NCBI GenBank assembly: GCA_027486755.1
Contig: JAIXOM010000059.1
Span: forward strand, 276,454-340,453
Reading direction: 5' to 3'
Length of the DNA stretch: 64,000 bases
DNA from: Comamonadaceae bacterium
Lineage (GTDB): Bacteria > Pseudomonadota > Gammaproteobacteria > Burkholderiales > Burkholderiaceae_C
The notes under the pieces are model-generated. The model ran no database searches. It was not told the origin of the DNA and worked only from the letters and a program-made list of their open reading frames with translations. This document shows, in pieces, positions 17,909-26,773 of the stretch. The number at the start of each line of letters is the position of its first letter. Within the stretch, counting starts at the first letter, position 1. Position numbers and translations under genes: made by a program.

Positions 17909-19065
17909 GCGAGCGCAAATCGGGTTTCGGCCCTTCCCTCATTGTTGTTCTGGCGGTGATGTTTTCCGTCTTCATCGCTTGGGCCGCCTGGTTCGAGATC
18001 GACCAGACGGTGCGGGCCCAGGGCTCGGTCATCACCAGCGCCCGCACCCAGATCATCCAGGCGGCAGACGGAGGTGTGCTGGCTCAGATCCTGGTTCAGG
18101 AAGGGCAGGAGGTCAAACCGGGGCAGCGGCTGGCTATGCTGGAGAAGGACCGCAGCAGCGCATCGTTCGAGGAAAGTCGGGCCAAAGTGGCTGCCTTGCA
18201 GGCGGCCCTGATCCGCGCCCGCTCCGAATCGCAGGGCGTGCAAAGCAGCAAGCCGGTGTTTCCCGCATCGGTTCGGGCCTATCCCGACTTTGTGGCAGCG
18301 CAGGAAAGGCTCTTTGCCCAAAAGCGCGCCAGCCTGCTCGACACCACTGAGTCGCTCGAAGACGCCCTCAAGCTGGCGCGTGAAGAGCTGGAGATGAACC
18401 AGAAACTGCTCAAGTCCGGCGACGTCAGCCGCCTGGAGGTCATGCGGGCCTTGCGGCAAGTCAGTGACCTGGAGGCGCGCCTGAGTGAGGCGCGCAACAA
18501 GTACCTGCAGGAAGCCAGGTTGGAGGTCGCCCGCTTGGAGGACGAGTTGTCCTCGCAGCGCTACAAGCTCGACGAGCGGCGCAGCGTGCTCGAGCACACC
18601 GACTTGATCGCTCCGGTGGCGGGCATCGTCAAGTACCTGCGGGTCAATACGGTGGGCGGGGTGCTGCGCGCCGGTGATGAGCTGATGCAGATCTCGCCGA
18701 CCGACAGCGAAATGGTCATCGAGGCCAAGATCAACCCGGTGGACATCGGCCAGCTCGAACTCGGACTGCCGGTCCAGATCAAGCTCGATGCGTTTGACTA
18801 CTCCGTCTATGGAATGCTCTCTGGAAAGCTCACCTACATCAGCTCCGATACGCTGGTGGAGCAGGCCCCCAACGGCCAGTCGACGAGTACCTACCGGGCG
18901 CAGATCAAGCTCGATGCTGTCCAAGACAATCTGGCCCTGGCCAAGGTCGCCCTCAAGCCCGGCATGACCGCAACCATTGATGTCAAGACCCGCACCCGCA
19001 GCGTCTTGCGCTATTTGCTCAAGCCTGTGATCAAAACTTTCTCCGGGGCGCTCAACGAGCGCTGA
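17905..19065 (+). CDS. HlyD-family membrane fusion protein of the type I system
   Basis: A 386-residue periplasmic adaptor with one N-terminal membrane helix (about 10-30), a lipoyl-like half motif VLAQILVQEGQEVKPGQRL, a long coiled coil (about 85-220) and the second half motif DLIAPVAGIVKYLRVNTVGG, followed by the beta-barrel domain. It should bridge the ABC exporter and the TolC-like channel. The ATG overlaps the stop of the exporter gene. The response regulator gene follows after 23 bases, so all three secretion genes may be co-transcribed with it. Confidence 0.92.
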   Translation: MSERKSGFGPSLIVVLAVMFSVFIAWAAWFEIDQTVRAQGSVITSARTQIIQAADGGVLAQILVQEGQEVKPGQRLAMLEKDRSSASFEESRAKVAALQAALIRARSESQGVQSSKPVFPASVRAYPDFVAAQERLFAQKRASLLDTTESLEDALKLAREELEMNQKLLKSGDVSRLEVMRALRQVSDLEARLSEARNKYLQEARLEVARLEDELSSQRYKLDERRSVLEHTDLIAPVAGIVKYLRVNTVGGVLRAGDELMQISPTDSEMVIEAKINPVDIGQLELGLPVQIKLDAFDYSVYGMLSGKLTYISSDTLVEQAPNGQSTSTYRAQIKLDAVQDNLALAKVALKPGMTATIDVKTRTRSVLRYLLKPVIKTFSGALNER

Positions 19066-19088
19066 ACCTGCTTTCAGGAGTTTCAATC

Positions 19089-19793
19089 ATGCACATCGGC
19101 ATTTTGGAAGATGACGATACCTTGGCCCAGCATCTGGCCAAGGTGGTTCAATCGGCGGGCCATACCAGCGCGGTGTTCAACACAGCCAAGTCCTTTCTGT
19201 CCTCGCTGACCAGAAACACCTTTGACCTACTGGTCTTCGACTGGAAATTGCCCGATCAGGACGGGCTGAAGGTGCTCAAGCAGTTGCGTGCGTCCTTCCA
19301 GGGCGATACGCCGGTGATCTTTCTGACGGGCATGCATGATGAGCAAGCCATCGTCAATGCGCTAGAGGCCGGCGCCGAAGACTACTGTGTCAAGCCCTTG
19401 CGACCAGCGGAATTCCTGGCCCGCATCGCGGCCTTGCAAAGGCGCATCTATCCGGTCAAGCAAACCGGCGGTACGCAGACTCACCACGGCTATACCTTCG
19501 ACCTGGTGTCTCGGATGATCAATTGGGAGGGGGGCCAGGCGCAGTTTTCTGGCAAGGAGTTTGAACTCGCCCGCTTTCTTTTTGAAAATGCCGACCGTTC
19601 TCTCTCGCGAGAGCGCCTGATGCAGGAGGTCTGGTCGCGCGAGGACGATCCCTTCTCGCGCACACTAGACGTACACATCTCCAGGATACGCTCGCGCCTG
19701 GGCCTGAGCGGCCAGTCCAACATCCGCTTGCGTTCGGTCCACGGTTTTGGCTATCAACTGATCACCTACGCAGCGGTGGGCCAAGACGACTAA
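19089..19793 (+). CDS. OmpR/PhoB-type response regulator
   Basis: A 234-residue regulator. The receiver domain has the acidic pocket EDDD (7-10), the phosphorylated Asp51 in VFDWKLP, Thr in FLTGMHDE and Lys in CVKPLRP. The C-terminal winged helix begins near 130 and ends with the typical RSVHGFGYQL. AGGAG lies before the ATG. It sits between the secretion genes and a CHASE2 kinase, its probable partner. Targets may include the secretion operon or its adhesin. Confidence 0.92.
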   Translation: MHIGILEDDDTLAQHLAKVVQSAGHTSAVFNTAKSFLSSLTRNTFDLLVFDWKLPDQDGLKVLKQLRASFQGDTPVIFLTGMHDEQAIVNALEAGAEDYCVKPLRPAEFLARIAALQRRIYPVKQTGGTQTHHGYTFDLVSRMINWEGGQAQFSGKEFELARFLFENADRSLSRERLMQEVWSREDDPFSRTLDVHISRIRSRLGLSGQSNIRLRSVHGFGYQLITYAAVGQDD

Positions 19794-19823
19794 GGTCGTT
19801 CCATCGCAAGTCTGCCTGCAACC

Positions 19824-22091
19824 GTGGCTGAGTCAGCCCCTTCCAACCCGGCAGGCACAGCAGCCCGTCCTCAGAGCAGCTGGCGATATTGGCTTATCGG
19901 CAGCGGCCGTGAAGTTCTTGCGCTTTTGCTCATCAGCACTGCGCTGCTGGCCATATTGGTCTGGAGCGATGCGGGCGGTTCGATCAGCAAGCGTGCTTAT
20001 GACCGGCTCGAGTTGCTGCTGGGTTTTCGCGCCTCGCCCGAGGTGGTGCTGGTGGCCATCGACGAGCACAGTCAGCGCGAACTGGGCGGCTGGCCGGTCT
20101 CCCGCCTGCACTATGCGCGACTGATCGAGCGTCTGGTCGACGAGGGCCAGGCGCCGGCGGTGCTCGGCTTTGACCTGCTATTTCTCAATGAACGCGAGAC
20201 CGACGTCGTGCTGGCCGCGCAAATGGCGCGCTTGCCGGTGGTGCTGCCGGCCGTGCTTTCGAGTTCAGGGCCTGGCGTTGGGATCAGCGCTGCGGCGCAG
20301 TGGCAGGCGACGGCGCCTTTGTTGGCCAAAGCTGCGCGGGCGAGCGGACATATCCATGTGCGCTATGAGAGCGACGGGATTTTGCGCGGCATACAAACCC
20401 GCCTGCACGGGCAACTCCATTTTTCGCTGGCGCTGATGGAGGCCGCCGGCCTGCCCAATCAGACGGCCTGGCCGCACGCCGACTACCTGCGCTTTCCCAT
20501 GGTCGATCCTGCGCGGCCGTTTACGACCTTGCGCCTGTCCGATCTGCTCGATGCGGGCAAGCCCTTGCCGGCGCTCAAGGGGAAGATCGTATTGGTCGGG
20601 GTGACCGACCCTTTGCTGGGCGATCATCATGCGACGATTTACTCGGGGTCAGCAGCCTCAGGCACACCCGGAGTGGCTATCTTGGCCAGCGCCGTCAATG
20701 CCCAGCTCAGCGGGCGTTGGGTGCGGGTGGTGCCCGAGGCCTGGGTGTTTGCGGGCAGTCTGGTGCTACTTTTTGGGGTGATGCTGGCGCTGCAGGTCTG
20801 GCACCCCAGGCGCTTGCGCGTCATGACCCTGAGCATCGCCCTTTGCTTGCCGGTGATCTCGGTGGTGGCGCTGATCGGTGGCGGCTGGTGGGTCGACCTG
20901 GTGCCGATCTGGCTGACTCTGTTCGTCCTGGCGCTGATGTGGGTATGGCTGCGGCTGGAGAGTAACTTGCGCTACCTCAAACGCAAGTCCCTCGAACTGC
21001 AGGTCGGCGGCCCATCGCGGCCACAGGTCCGCGGTGCCGGCGGCATTTCGCGGCTGGAGCAAGACCTCGATTGGGCCATCGATTTGCAAGGCCGCCAGCT
21101 CGACCTGCTCCATCAGATGATGGAGCACCTGCCCGAGGCGATGGCCGTCATAGACCCAGGCAGCATGGTGGTGCAGATCAACGGCCGTATGCAGGCCCTG
21201 GGCAGGGGCGGTCTGCGCAGCGGTATCAGCCTGAGGGATCTGGCCCAGCAATTGGGCTTGCCGGCAGACACATGGGATGCCCTTGTGACCCTGTCAGCGC
21301 AGCCGGATGCCAGCCTTCAGGTGCGCTGCCCTGTGGGGGAACGATCGGTCTACATCAAGACCACCACCTTCGATGCGCAGGGTGCCCAGGGACTGCGCCT
21401 GTTGATGCTGCTTGATGTCACCGAGCTCAAACAGTCCCAGGCTCAGCGCGATCAAGCACTGAGCTTTCTCTCGCATGATATGCGTACGCCGGTAGCTTCT
21501 ATTTTGGCGCTCAGCCGGCAACTGCAGAGCTTGGAGGGCGCGCCGGCGCAGTGCGCGGCCGATGCAGTCAGTGTGATGGGCCATGCCCATCAGCTCATGC
21601 GCTTGATGGACGGTTTTCTTTTTGAGAGCATGGCCCACGGCCAGAACCTGAACTTGGCGCAGCGCTTGATCGACGACTTGCTCGACGATGCGATGGCCCA
21701 GGTGCGTGACCTGGCCAGCGCCCGCGGCATGCAAATCCAGTTTGAAAGTGGCGAACGCTATTTCTTTGTGCAGGTTTCGACCTCGCTGATGGTCAGGGTC
21801 TTCATGAACCTGCTGCTCAACGCCATTAAGTACGGCGAGCGGGGCACACAGATCACCGTCTTGGCCGAACCTGCCGGGCCAAGCGCTGTGAGGATCACGG
21901 TCAGTAACCGCATTGCCGCGCTCGGTACCGATGTCGACGAGACCATCATGACGCAGGGCTTTGGTTTGGGCCTGGATTTTGTGCGTACCGTGTTGGAACG
22001 CCACCAGGGTCAATTGCACACGGACATCGACAGGGCATCAGGGCTGGCCCGGGTCAGCATCAGCCTGCCTGGCCTGATGGACAAGGCCTGA
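19824..22091 (+). CDS. CHASE2-domain sensor histidine kinase
   Basis: A 755-residue membrane kinase with a GTG start. After one N-terminal helix, a CHASE2 sensor region (about 50-310; VVLVAIDEHSQRELGGWPVSR and AVLGFDLLF are typical) faces the periplasm, then two or three helices (about 315-390). A linker carries a PAS-like stretch. The phosphorylated His is His551 in LSHDMRTP. In the ATPase part the N box (NLLLNAIKYG) and GFGLGL are present, but the usual DxGxG box is missing. The gene follows the response regulator after 30 bases. The signal sensed is unknown. Confidence 0.88.
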   Translation: MAESAPSNPAGTAARPQSSWRYWLIGSGREVLALLLISTALLAILVWSDAGGSISKRAYDRLELLLGFRASPEVVLVAIDEHSQRELGGWPVSRLHYARLIERLVDEGQAPAVLGFDLLFLNERETDVVLAAQMARLPVVLPAVLSSSGPGVGISAAAQWQATAPLLAKAARASGHIHVRYESDGILRGIQTRLHGQLHFSLALMEAAGLPNQTAWPHADYLRFPMVDPARPFTTLRLSDLLDAGKPLPALKGKIVLVGVTDPLLGDHHATIYSGSAASGTPGVAILASAVNAQLSGRWVRVVPEAWVFAGSLVLLFGVMLALQVWHPRRLRVMTLSIALCLPVISVVALIGGGWWVDLVPIWLTLFVLALMWVWLRLESNLRYLKRKSLELQVGGPSRPQVRGAGGISRLEQDLDWAIDLQGRQLDLLHQMMEHLPEAMAVIDPGSMVVQINGRMQALGRGGLRSGISLRDLAQQLGLPADTWDALVTLSAQPDASLQVRCPVGERSVYIKTTTFDAQGAQGLRLLMLLDVTELKQSQAQRDQALSFLSHDMRTPVASILALSRQLQSLEGAPAQCAADAVSVMGHAHQLMRLMDGFLFESMAHGQNLNLAQRLIDDLLDDAMAQVRDLASARGMQIQFESGERYFFVQVSTSLMVRVFMNLLLNAIKYGERGTQITVLAEPAGPSAVRITVSNRIAALGTDVDETIMTQGFGLGLDFVRTVLERHQGQLHTDIDRASGLARVSISLPGLMDKA

Positions 22092-22871
22092 TCAAGGTAA
22101 TTGCTGCGCCAGGGTGCTGGCCTTGGCGCTGGTGTCGAAAGCGCTGGGCGCGGCCGGAGTGGGCGCGGCCTCGATAGCCTGTGCCACGGCTTGCGGCAAA
22201 GCGGCCAGGCTGACCGTCTCGGCCCGGGTCACGATGCCCAGGCTCAGGGCAGATTGCTGCATGTGCACGGTGCATTCGTGGCGGGGGGCGCGCGCTGACG
22301 GGCAGTACTGGGGCCTTTGTTCACCCGGGCCGGTACTCATGGCCGGAACCACCAAAAAACCTGAGGGGTCCTTCATCTGGACGATGGCCTGCTCGATGAT
22401 GGCTGCGGCGTAATTGGCGCCCATGCGTTGGCGGTAGTAGTCCAGCATCAGCGGGGCTGCCGCTTCGCTGGCCTGCCCGGTGCGGGCGTTGTAGGCGCCG
22501 TGGATGCCGATCACGCTGGCTGGCTGCCGGGGCAGGCTGGCAAATTGCCGCTGCTCGCCGGCCATGAAGATCAGGCTGCAAGCCGACATGCAGTGGCCGG
22601 CCGCCAGCGTCGTGATGCGAAGGTCCTCCAGCCACCGGGCAATGCGCAGGCTGGCCATCAGGGCGCCGCCGGGCGAGTTGACCAGGATCAGTCTTTCCAC
22701 AGGCGCTTGTGCGTGGGCAGCGCGCAAGGCCAGATCGTCGCCGATCTGAATCACGCCGCTGGCATACAGATCGCCGCCATCGCGGTGCAAGGTCAGCGCC
22801 TGGGCAGCGCAGGACAGCGAGACCGCCCCCAGCAGGAGCATTAGATTTGTCATCAATCCATGTCTTTTCAT
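22092..22871 (-). CDS. Secreted ClpP/crotonase-like protein (COG3904 type)
   Basis: A 259-residue protein with a signal peptide (KRH start, hydrophobic core MLLLGAVSLSCA, cleavage after AQA). The core shows LILVNSPGGALMASLRIARWL and AAGHCMSACSLIFMAGEQR, with the Ser of MSACS at the position of a ClpP-type nucleophile. This matches the poorly characterised periplasmic family COG3904. A C-terminal Ala/Pro-rich tail follows. A TTG lies six bases upstream of the ATG; I chose the ATG. The gene converges on the CHASE2 kinase with no gap, so its link to the secretion cluster is by position only. Confidence 0.7.
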   Translation of the reverse strand: MKRHGLMTNLMLLLGAVSLSCAAQALTLHRDGGDLYASGVIQIGDDLALRAAHAQAPVERLILVNSPGGALMASLRIARWLEDLRITTLAAGHCMSACSLIFMAGEQRQFASLPRQPASVIGIHGAYNARTGQASEAAAPLMLDYYRQRMGANYAAAIIEQAIVQMKDPSGFLVVPAMSTGPGEQRPQYCPSARAPRHECTVHMQQSALSLGIVTRAETVSLAALPQAVAQAIEAAPTPAAPSAFDTSAKASTLAQQLP

Positions 22872-23123
22872 TTGCAAATCTCAATGGTTGTTTGCAGTTG
22901 GAGACATTATTGAATAAAGAATGTTTACATTTCAAGATCTTCGATGACAAATAGGATATAAAATCTATACTTATTTCGCATTTGGGATTAATGAAACATG
23001 AAATTTAGCTATAAAGGGCTAATAAACAGTCAATAAAACGTTAAATTTTTCCTCGATATTTCCAATAGTTCTTCCGTGCCGACTGATCGATCCGCCCCTG
23101 GCAGGGCCGGTCACAATCCATGC
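22872..23123. other. AT-rich gap between divergent genes
   Basis: About 250 bases, AT-rich from 22880 to 23065, hold no gene. It should contain promoters for the ClpP-like gene (minus) and rsuA (plus). No hexamers stand out clearly enough to assign. Confidence 0.5.
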
Positions 23124-23849
23124 ATGCAGATACAGCAGCTCTTGTTTTCTCAGGGCTTTGGCACCCGGCGGGTATGTGCTGGCCTGGTCCAGCAGGGACT
23201 GGTCGAGGTCGCCGGGCGGCTTATTGATGACCCGGGCCTGGAGCTCGATCCCGAAGGCCTGGTGTTTCGGGTGCAGGGCGTGGACTGGCTTTACCAGGAG
23301 CGCGCCTATCTCATGCTCCACAAGCCCGCCGGCTTCGAGTGCTCACACAAGGCCGGTGCCTGGCCCAGCGTCTACACCTTGCTGCCTGCGCCCCTGCGCG
23401 AGAGGGGCGGCAGCGCGGCGGCCGGCGTGCAGGCGGTGGGCCGGCTCGATCAGGACACCACGGGCTTGCTGCTGCTGTCTGACGACGGGCGTTTCATCCA
23501 CAAGCTCACCTCGCCCAAGCACCATGTGCCCAAGGTCTACGAGATCACGCTGCGCCACGCGCTGGTCCAAAAGCAAATCGACGCGCTGCTCGCCGGCGTG
23601 GTGCTCGACGACGACCCCAAGCCGGTCCGCGCCGCCGCCTGCCAGGCCAGTGGCCCATGCGCCTTGAGCCTGACCCTGACCGAGGGCAAGTACCACCAGG
23701 TCAAGCGCATGATCGCGGCGGTCGGTAACCGGGTCGAGCAACTGCACCGCTCGCGCATCGGGGATCTGCCTTTGCCTGCCGACCTGGCGCCCGGCCAGTG
23801 GCGCTGGCTGACGGCCGATCAGTTGCAGGCGCTGGCCTATCGCGGCTGA
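23124..23849 (+). CDS. rsuA: 16S rRNA pseudouridine(516) synthase
   Basis: A 241-residue enzyme of the RsuA/RluB/E/F family. An S4-like RNA-binding region covers about 1-50 (CAGLVQQGLVEVAGRLI). The catalytic motif GRLDQDTTGLLLLSDDG places Asp109 as the nucleophile, and EGKYHQVKRMIAAVGNRVEQLHR is the typical C-terminal motif. The small size and S4 domain favour RsuA, though RluE cannot be excluded. ATG 23124 was chosen over a GTG 48 bases upstream that adds a non-conserved tail. Confidence 0.85.
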   Translation: MQIQQLLFSQGFGTRRVCAGLVQQGLVEVAGRLIDDPGLELDPEGLVFRVQGVDWLYQERAYLMLHKPAGFECSHKAGAWPSVYTLLPAPLRERGGSAAAGVQAVGRLDQDTTGLLLLSDDGRFIHKLTSPKHHVPKVYEITLRHALVQKQIDALLAGVVLDDDPKPVRAAACQASGPCALSLTLTEGKYHQVKRMIAAVGNRVEQLHRSRIGDLPLPADLAPGQWRWLTADQLQALAYRG

Positions 23850-23987
23850 GCTCACTTCAGGCGCAGCGGGCATAGGCTGGCGCGCACCGTGCTGCCAGCC
23901 CTGCCGCTACACTTGCACGAGCTGTTTGTGAGCTCTTTGACCCCTGGCGAGCAGGGCTGATCAAGCAGTCCGAATCAATAGTAAAAA

Positions 23988-24980
23988 ATGGCAGTTTTGC
24001 AGTGTCGTCGGCGGGCCTTGATCGCCCTGGGTTTGGTGGGCATGGGCCAGCGTCTGGCGCTGGCGCAAGCGTCCCCGCCGCCCTTGTTTGTCCTTAACTC
24101 GCTCGATGGCAGCGTCAGCGTGATCGATCCCCTCAGTTACACCGAGCAAAGGCGCATCGCCACCGGCAAGGAGCCGCATCACCTCTACCTCACGCCTGAC
24201 GAGAAGTCGGTCATTGTGGGCAATGCGGCCTCCGATTCGCTGACCTTCATCGACCCTCGTACGGCCCAGGTGCAGCGCACCCTGCGCGGTATTCTGGACC
24301 CCTACCACCTGCGCTTTTCGCCCGACATGAAGTGGTTCGTGACGGCCGCCAATCGACTCGACCATGTCGACATCTACCACTGGGACGGCGCGCAGCCTGC
24401 CTTGGCCAAACGCATCGTGACCAGGAAGACACCCAGCCATCTGTGGATAGACAGCAAAAGCACCACCGTCTATGTCACCATGCAAGACAGCAATGAGCTG
24501 GTGGCCATAGACCTGGCCACCCAGACCATCAAGTGGCGCACGCCCACCGGTGCGATGCCTGCCGATGTATATGGCCTGCCGGGTGACAAGCATGTGCTGG
24601 TGGCCCTGACCGGCAGCGATGCCCTGGAGTTGTTCGACGTCTCGGGCCCGGCCCCGCTCAAGACCGGCCATATCAAGACCGCTGCCGGCGCGCATGCCTT
24701 TCGCGCCCTCGGCGACGGCCGCCATGTCTGGGTGAGCAACCGGGTTCACAACAGCATCTGCAAGGTCGATCTGCAAACTTTGCAGGTGGTGCAAAGCATT
24801 GCGGTGCCGGCCGGCCCCGACTGCATGGACATTTCCCGCGACGGCAAGACTTTGTATGTGACCTCCCGCTGGGCGGCGCGCCTGTCGGTGGTGGACCTGG
24901 TGAGCGGCCGCATGGTGCGCCAGGTCAAAGTGGGCAGGAGCCCGCACGGCGTCTGGACCCTGGACCATGCACCCCGGTAA
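23988..24980 (+). CDS. Secreted YVTN-type beta-propeller protein
   Basis: A 330-residue protein with a signal peptide (basic start, LIALGLVGMGQRLALAQA) and about seven repeats of about 42 residues. The repeats show the pattern F/Y-V-x-N...V.VID...(R)(I)...G: FVLNSLDGSVSVIDP, VIVGNAASDSLTFIDP, VYVTMQDSNELVAID, LYVTSRWAARLSVVD. This is the YncE/cytochrome-D1-like fold, without haem ligands that I can see. Such propellers bind ligands in the periplasm, but the function is unknown. Its last 14 bases overlap the deacetylase-like gene, the start of a four-gene cassette. Confidence 0.82.
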   Translation: MAVLQCRRRALIALGLVGMGQRLALAQASPPPLFVLNSLDGSVSVIDPLSYTEQRRIATGKEPHHLYLTPDEKSVIVGNAASDSLTFIDPRTAQVQRTLRGILDPYHLRFSPDMKWFVTAANRLDHVDIYHWDGAQPALAKRIVTRKTPSHLWIDSKSTTVYVTMQDSNELVAIDLATQTIKWRTPTGAMPADVYGLPGDKHVLVALTGSDALELFDVSGPAPLKTGHIKTAAGAHAFRALGDGRHVWVSNRVHNSICKVDLQTLQVVQSIAVPAGPDCMDISRDGKTLYVTSRWAARLSVVDLVSGRMVRQVKVGRSPHGVWTLDHAPR

Positions 24981-25833
24981 GCCAGGCATGAGCTGCCGCC
25001 TGCCGCGAGCAGGGCTGGCCGTACTGGCTGGCCTGATGATGCTCAGCCCCGCAGTGGCCCAGTGCCCCGCGCCAGACAAGACCGTCTACCTGACCTTCGA
25101 CACCGGCCACATGGGCACGGCCCCCTTGATTTCCGAGGTCCTGCGCAAGCATGATGTGCGGGTGACTTTTTTTGCAGCCCATGAGCGCACCCAAACTGGC
25201 GACGGCAGCCTGGGCCAAGTCTGGGCGCCCTGGTGGAAGGAGCGCGCCGCCGAAGGCCATGCCTTTGCCACGCACACCTATGCCCATGCTTATTGGGCGG
25301 GGGATTTGCCTGGGCGCGCGGGCGATGATTATTTTCGGATCCGCCCTAGCGCGGGCGATCAGCAGGGCCAGACCTTGAGTTGGAGCGCGGCCCAGTATTG
25401 TGAAGATCTGCACCGCGCCAGTCGGCGTTTGGCTCAATTGACAGGTCAGACACCGCTGCCGCTGTTTCGTGCACCCGGGGGCAAGACCTCGCCGGCCTTG
25501 ATCAAAGCGGCGCAGGCCTGCGGCTATGCCCATGTGGGCTGGGCACCGGCCGGCTTCCTGGGCGACGAACTGCCCAGCGACAAATTCCCCAACGACAAGC
25601 TCTTGTCGCAGGCCTTGCGCCAGATTCGCGGCGGTGAGGTGCTCATGGCGCATCTGGGCATCTGGTCCAGACAAGACCCCTGGGCACCGGCGGTGCTTGA
25701 GCCGCTGATCGTCGGCCTCAAGCGCAAAGGCCTGTGCTTTGCCACCTTGCGCGATCATCCACAGCATCGCCGCTGGATCGATGAGCAGGGCGGCCCCAGG
25801 CTAGACAGCCGACTGCAGGAAAAACGCTCATGA
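24967..25833 (+). CDS. Secreted NodB-type polysaccharide deacetylase-like protein
   Basis: A 288-residue protein with a signal peptide ending near AVAQ. The NodB fold motifs are TFDTGHMG, HTYAHAYW (HxxxH) and RAPGG. The first motif is normally TFDDG; here the second Asp, one of the metal ligands, is Thr. The other His ligands are present. The protein may still act as a deacetylase with altered metal binding, or may be a non-catalytic binding protein. The stop overlaps the next ATG by ATGA, so it is translated together with the fatty acid hydroxylase. Confidence 0.85.
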   Translation: MHPGKPGMSCRLPRAGLAVLAGLMMLSPAVAQCPAPDKTVYLTFDTGHMGTAPLISEVLRKHDVRVTFFAAHERTQTGDGSLGQVWAPWWKERAAEGHAFATHTYAHAYWAGDLPGRAGDDYFRIRPSAGDQQGQTLSWSAAQYCEDLHRASRRLAQLTGQTPLPLFRAPGGKTSPALIKAAQACGYAHVGWAPAGFLGDELPSDKFPNDKLLSQALRQIRGGEVLMAHLGIWSRQDPWAPAVLEPLIVGLKRKGLCFATLRDHPQHRRWIDEQGGPRLDSRLQEKRS

Positions 25834-26768
25834 TTGACCAAGGCTTGGCCTGGCTCGGTGAGGCCTTTAGCAACGCTCAGCGTGCGCTGTTCGAGCCGCT
25901 GGCTCCGCTGCTTTTTGACTGGGGCTGGGGCCATATGCTCGAAGACGCCTATGCCGCCTGCGGCTGGTTCATGATGGGCTTGCTGCAAGTGACGCTGATG
26001 CTGCTGGTGATCACGCCGCTGCAGCGCTGGCGGCCGCTGGAGCCGCTGGCCGACCGCGGCGCCGTGCGCAGCGACGTGATCTACACCCTGGTTCACCGCC
26101 TGGGCCTGTTCAGGTTAGGCCTGTTTTTCGCGCTGGACCCCGTTTTCCTGCATCTGTTCGGTGCGCTGCGCGCTCAGGGGCTACCCACCTGGCACCTGGA
26201 CCAGATTTGGCCGGGCGTGACCGACCAGGCCTTGGCGAGTTTTTTGATCTACCTGATAGCCTTCGATTTCCTGGCTTACTGGATACACCGCGCCCAGCAC
26301 CGCTCGCGGCGCTGGTGGGCATTGCATGCGCTGCATCATTCGCAGCGTCAGATGACTCTGTGGAGCGACAACCGCAACCATGTAGTGGACGATATCGCCG
26401 TCGACTGCCTGCTGGTGCTGGCCGCGCAGCTCATCGGCGTGGGGCCGCAGCAATTCATGATCTTGATCGCAATAACCCAGCTCAGCGAAAGTCTGCAGCA
26501 TGCCAATATGCGCCTGTCGGCCGGCCCGCTGGTGTCGCGTCTATGGGTCACGCCGCGCTTTCACCGGGCCCATCACAGCATCGAGTCAGGGGAGCACAAC
26601 TACGGCGTGTTGCTGCCCTGGTGGGACATGCTGTTTGGCACAGCCCGCTTTGACCTGGGGCTCGGCCCCACTGGCGTGATGGACCAGATCACCCGCGGGC
26701 GGGACTACGGCCACGGACTGTGGGCTCAGCAGCGCCTGGGTTTGCTCAGGCTGATCGGTAAGGGCTAG
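25830..26768 (+). CDS. Sterol desaturase / fatty acid hydroxylase superfamily membrane protein
   Basis: A 312-residue membrane protein with several hydrophobic helices and the di-iron histidine boxes HRAQH, HALHH and HRAHH, followed by a further EHN. These bind two irons in enzymes that hydroxylate lipids or fatty acids. The substrate in bacteria of this kind is mostly unknown; lipid A, ornithine lipids or carotenoids are possibilities. The start overlaps the deacetylase stop, and the EI24 gene starts 5 bases after its stop. Confidence 0.88.
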   Translation: MIDQGLAWLGEAFSNAQRALFEPLAPLLFDWGWGHMLEDAYAACGWFMMGLLQVTLMLLVITPLQRWRPLEPLADRGAVRSDVIYTLVHRLGLFRLGLFFALDPVFLHLFGALRAQGLPTWHLDQIWPGVTDQALASFLIYLIAFDFLAYWIHRAQHRSRRWWALHALHHSQRQMTLWSDNRNHVVDDIAVDCLLVLAAQLIGVGPQQFMILIAITQLSESLQHANMRLSAGPLVSRLWVTPRFHRAHHSIESGEHNYGVLLPWWDMLFGTARFDLGLGPTGVMDQITRGRDYGHGLWAQQRLGLLRLIGKG

Positions 26769-26773
26769 GACTG

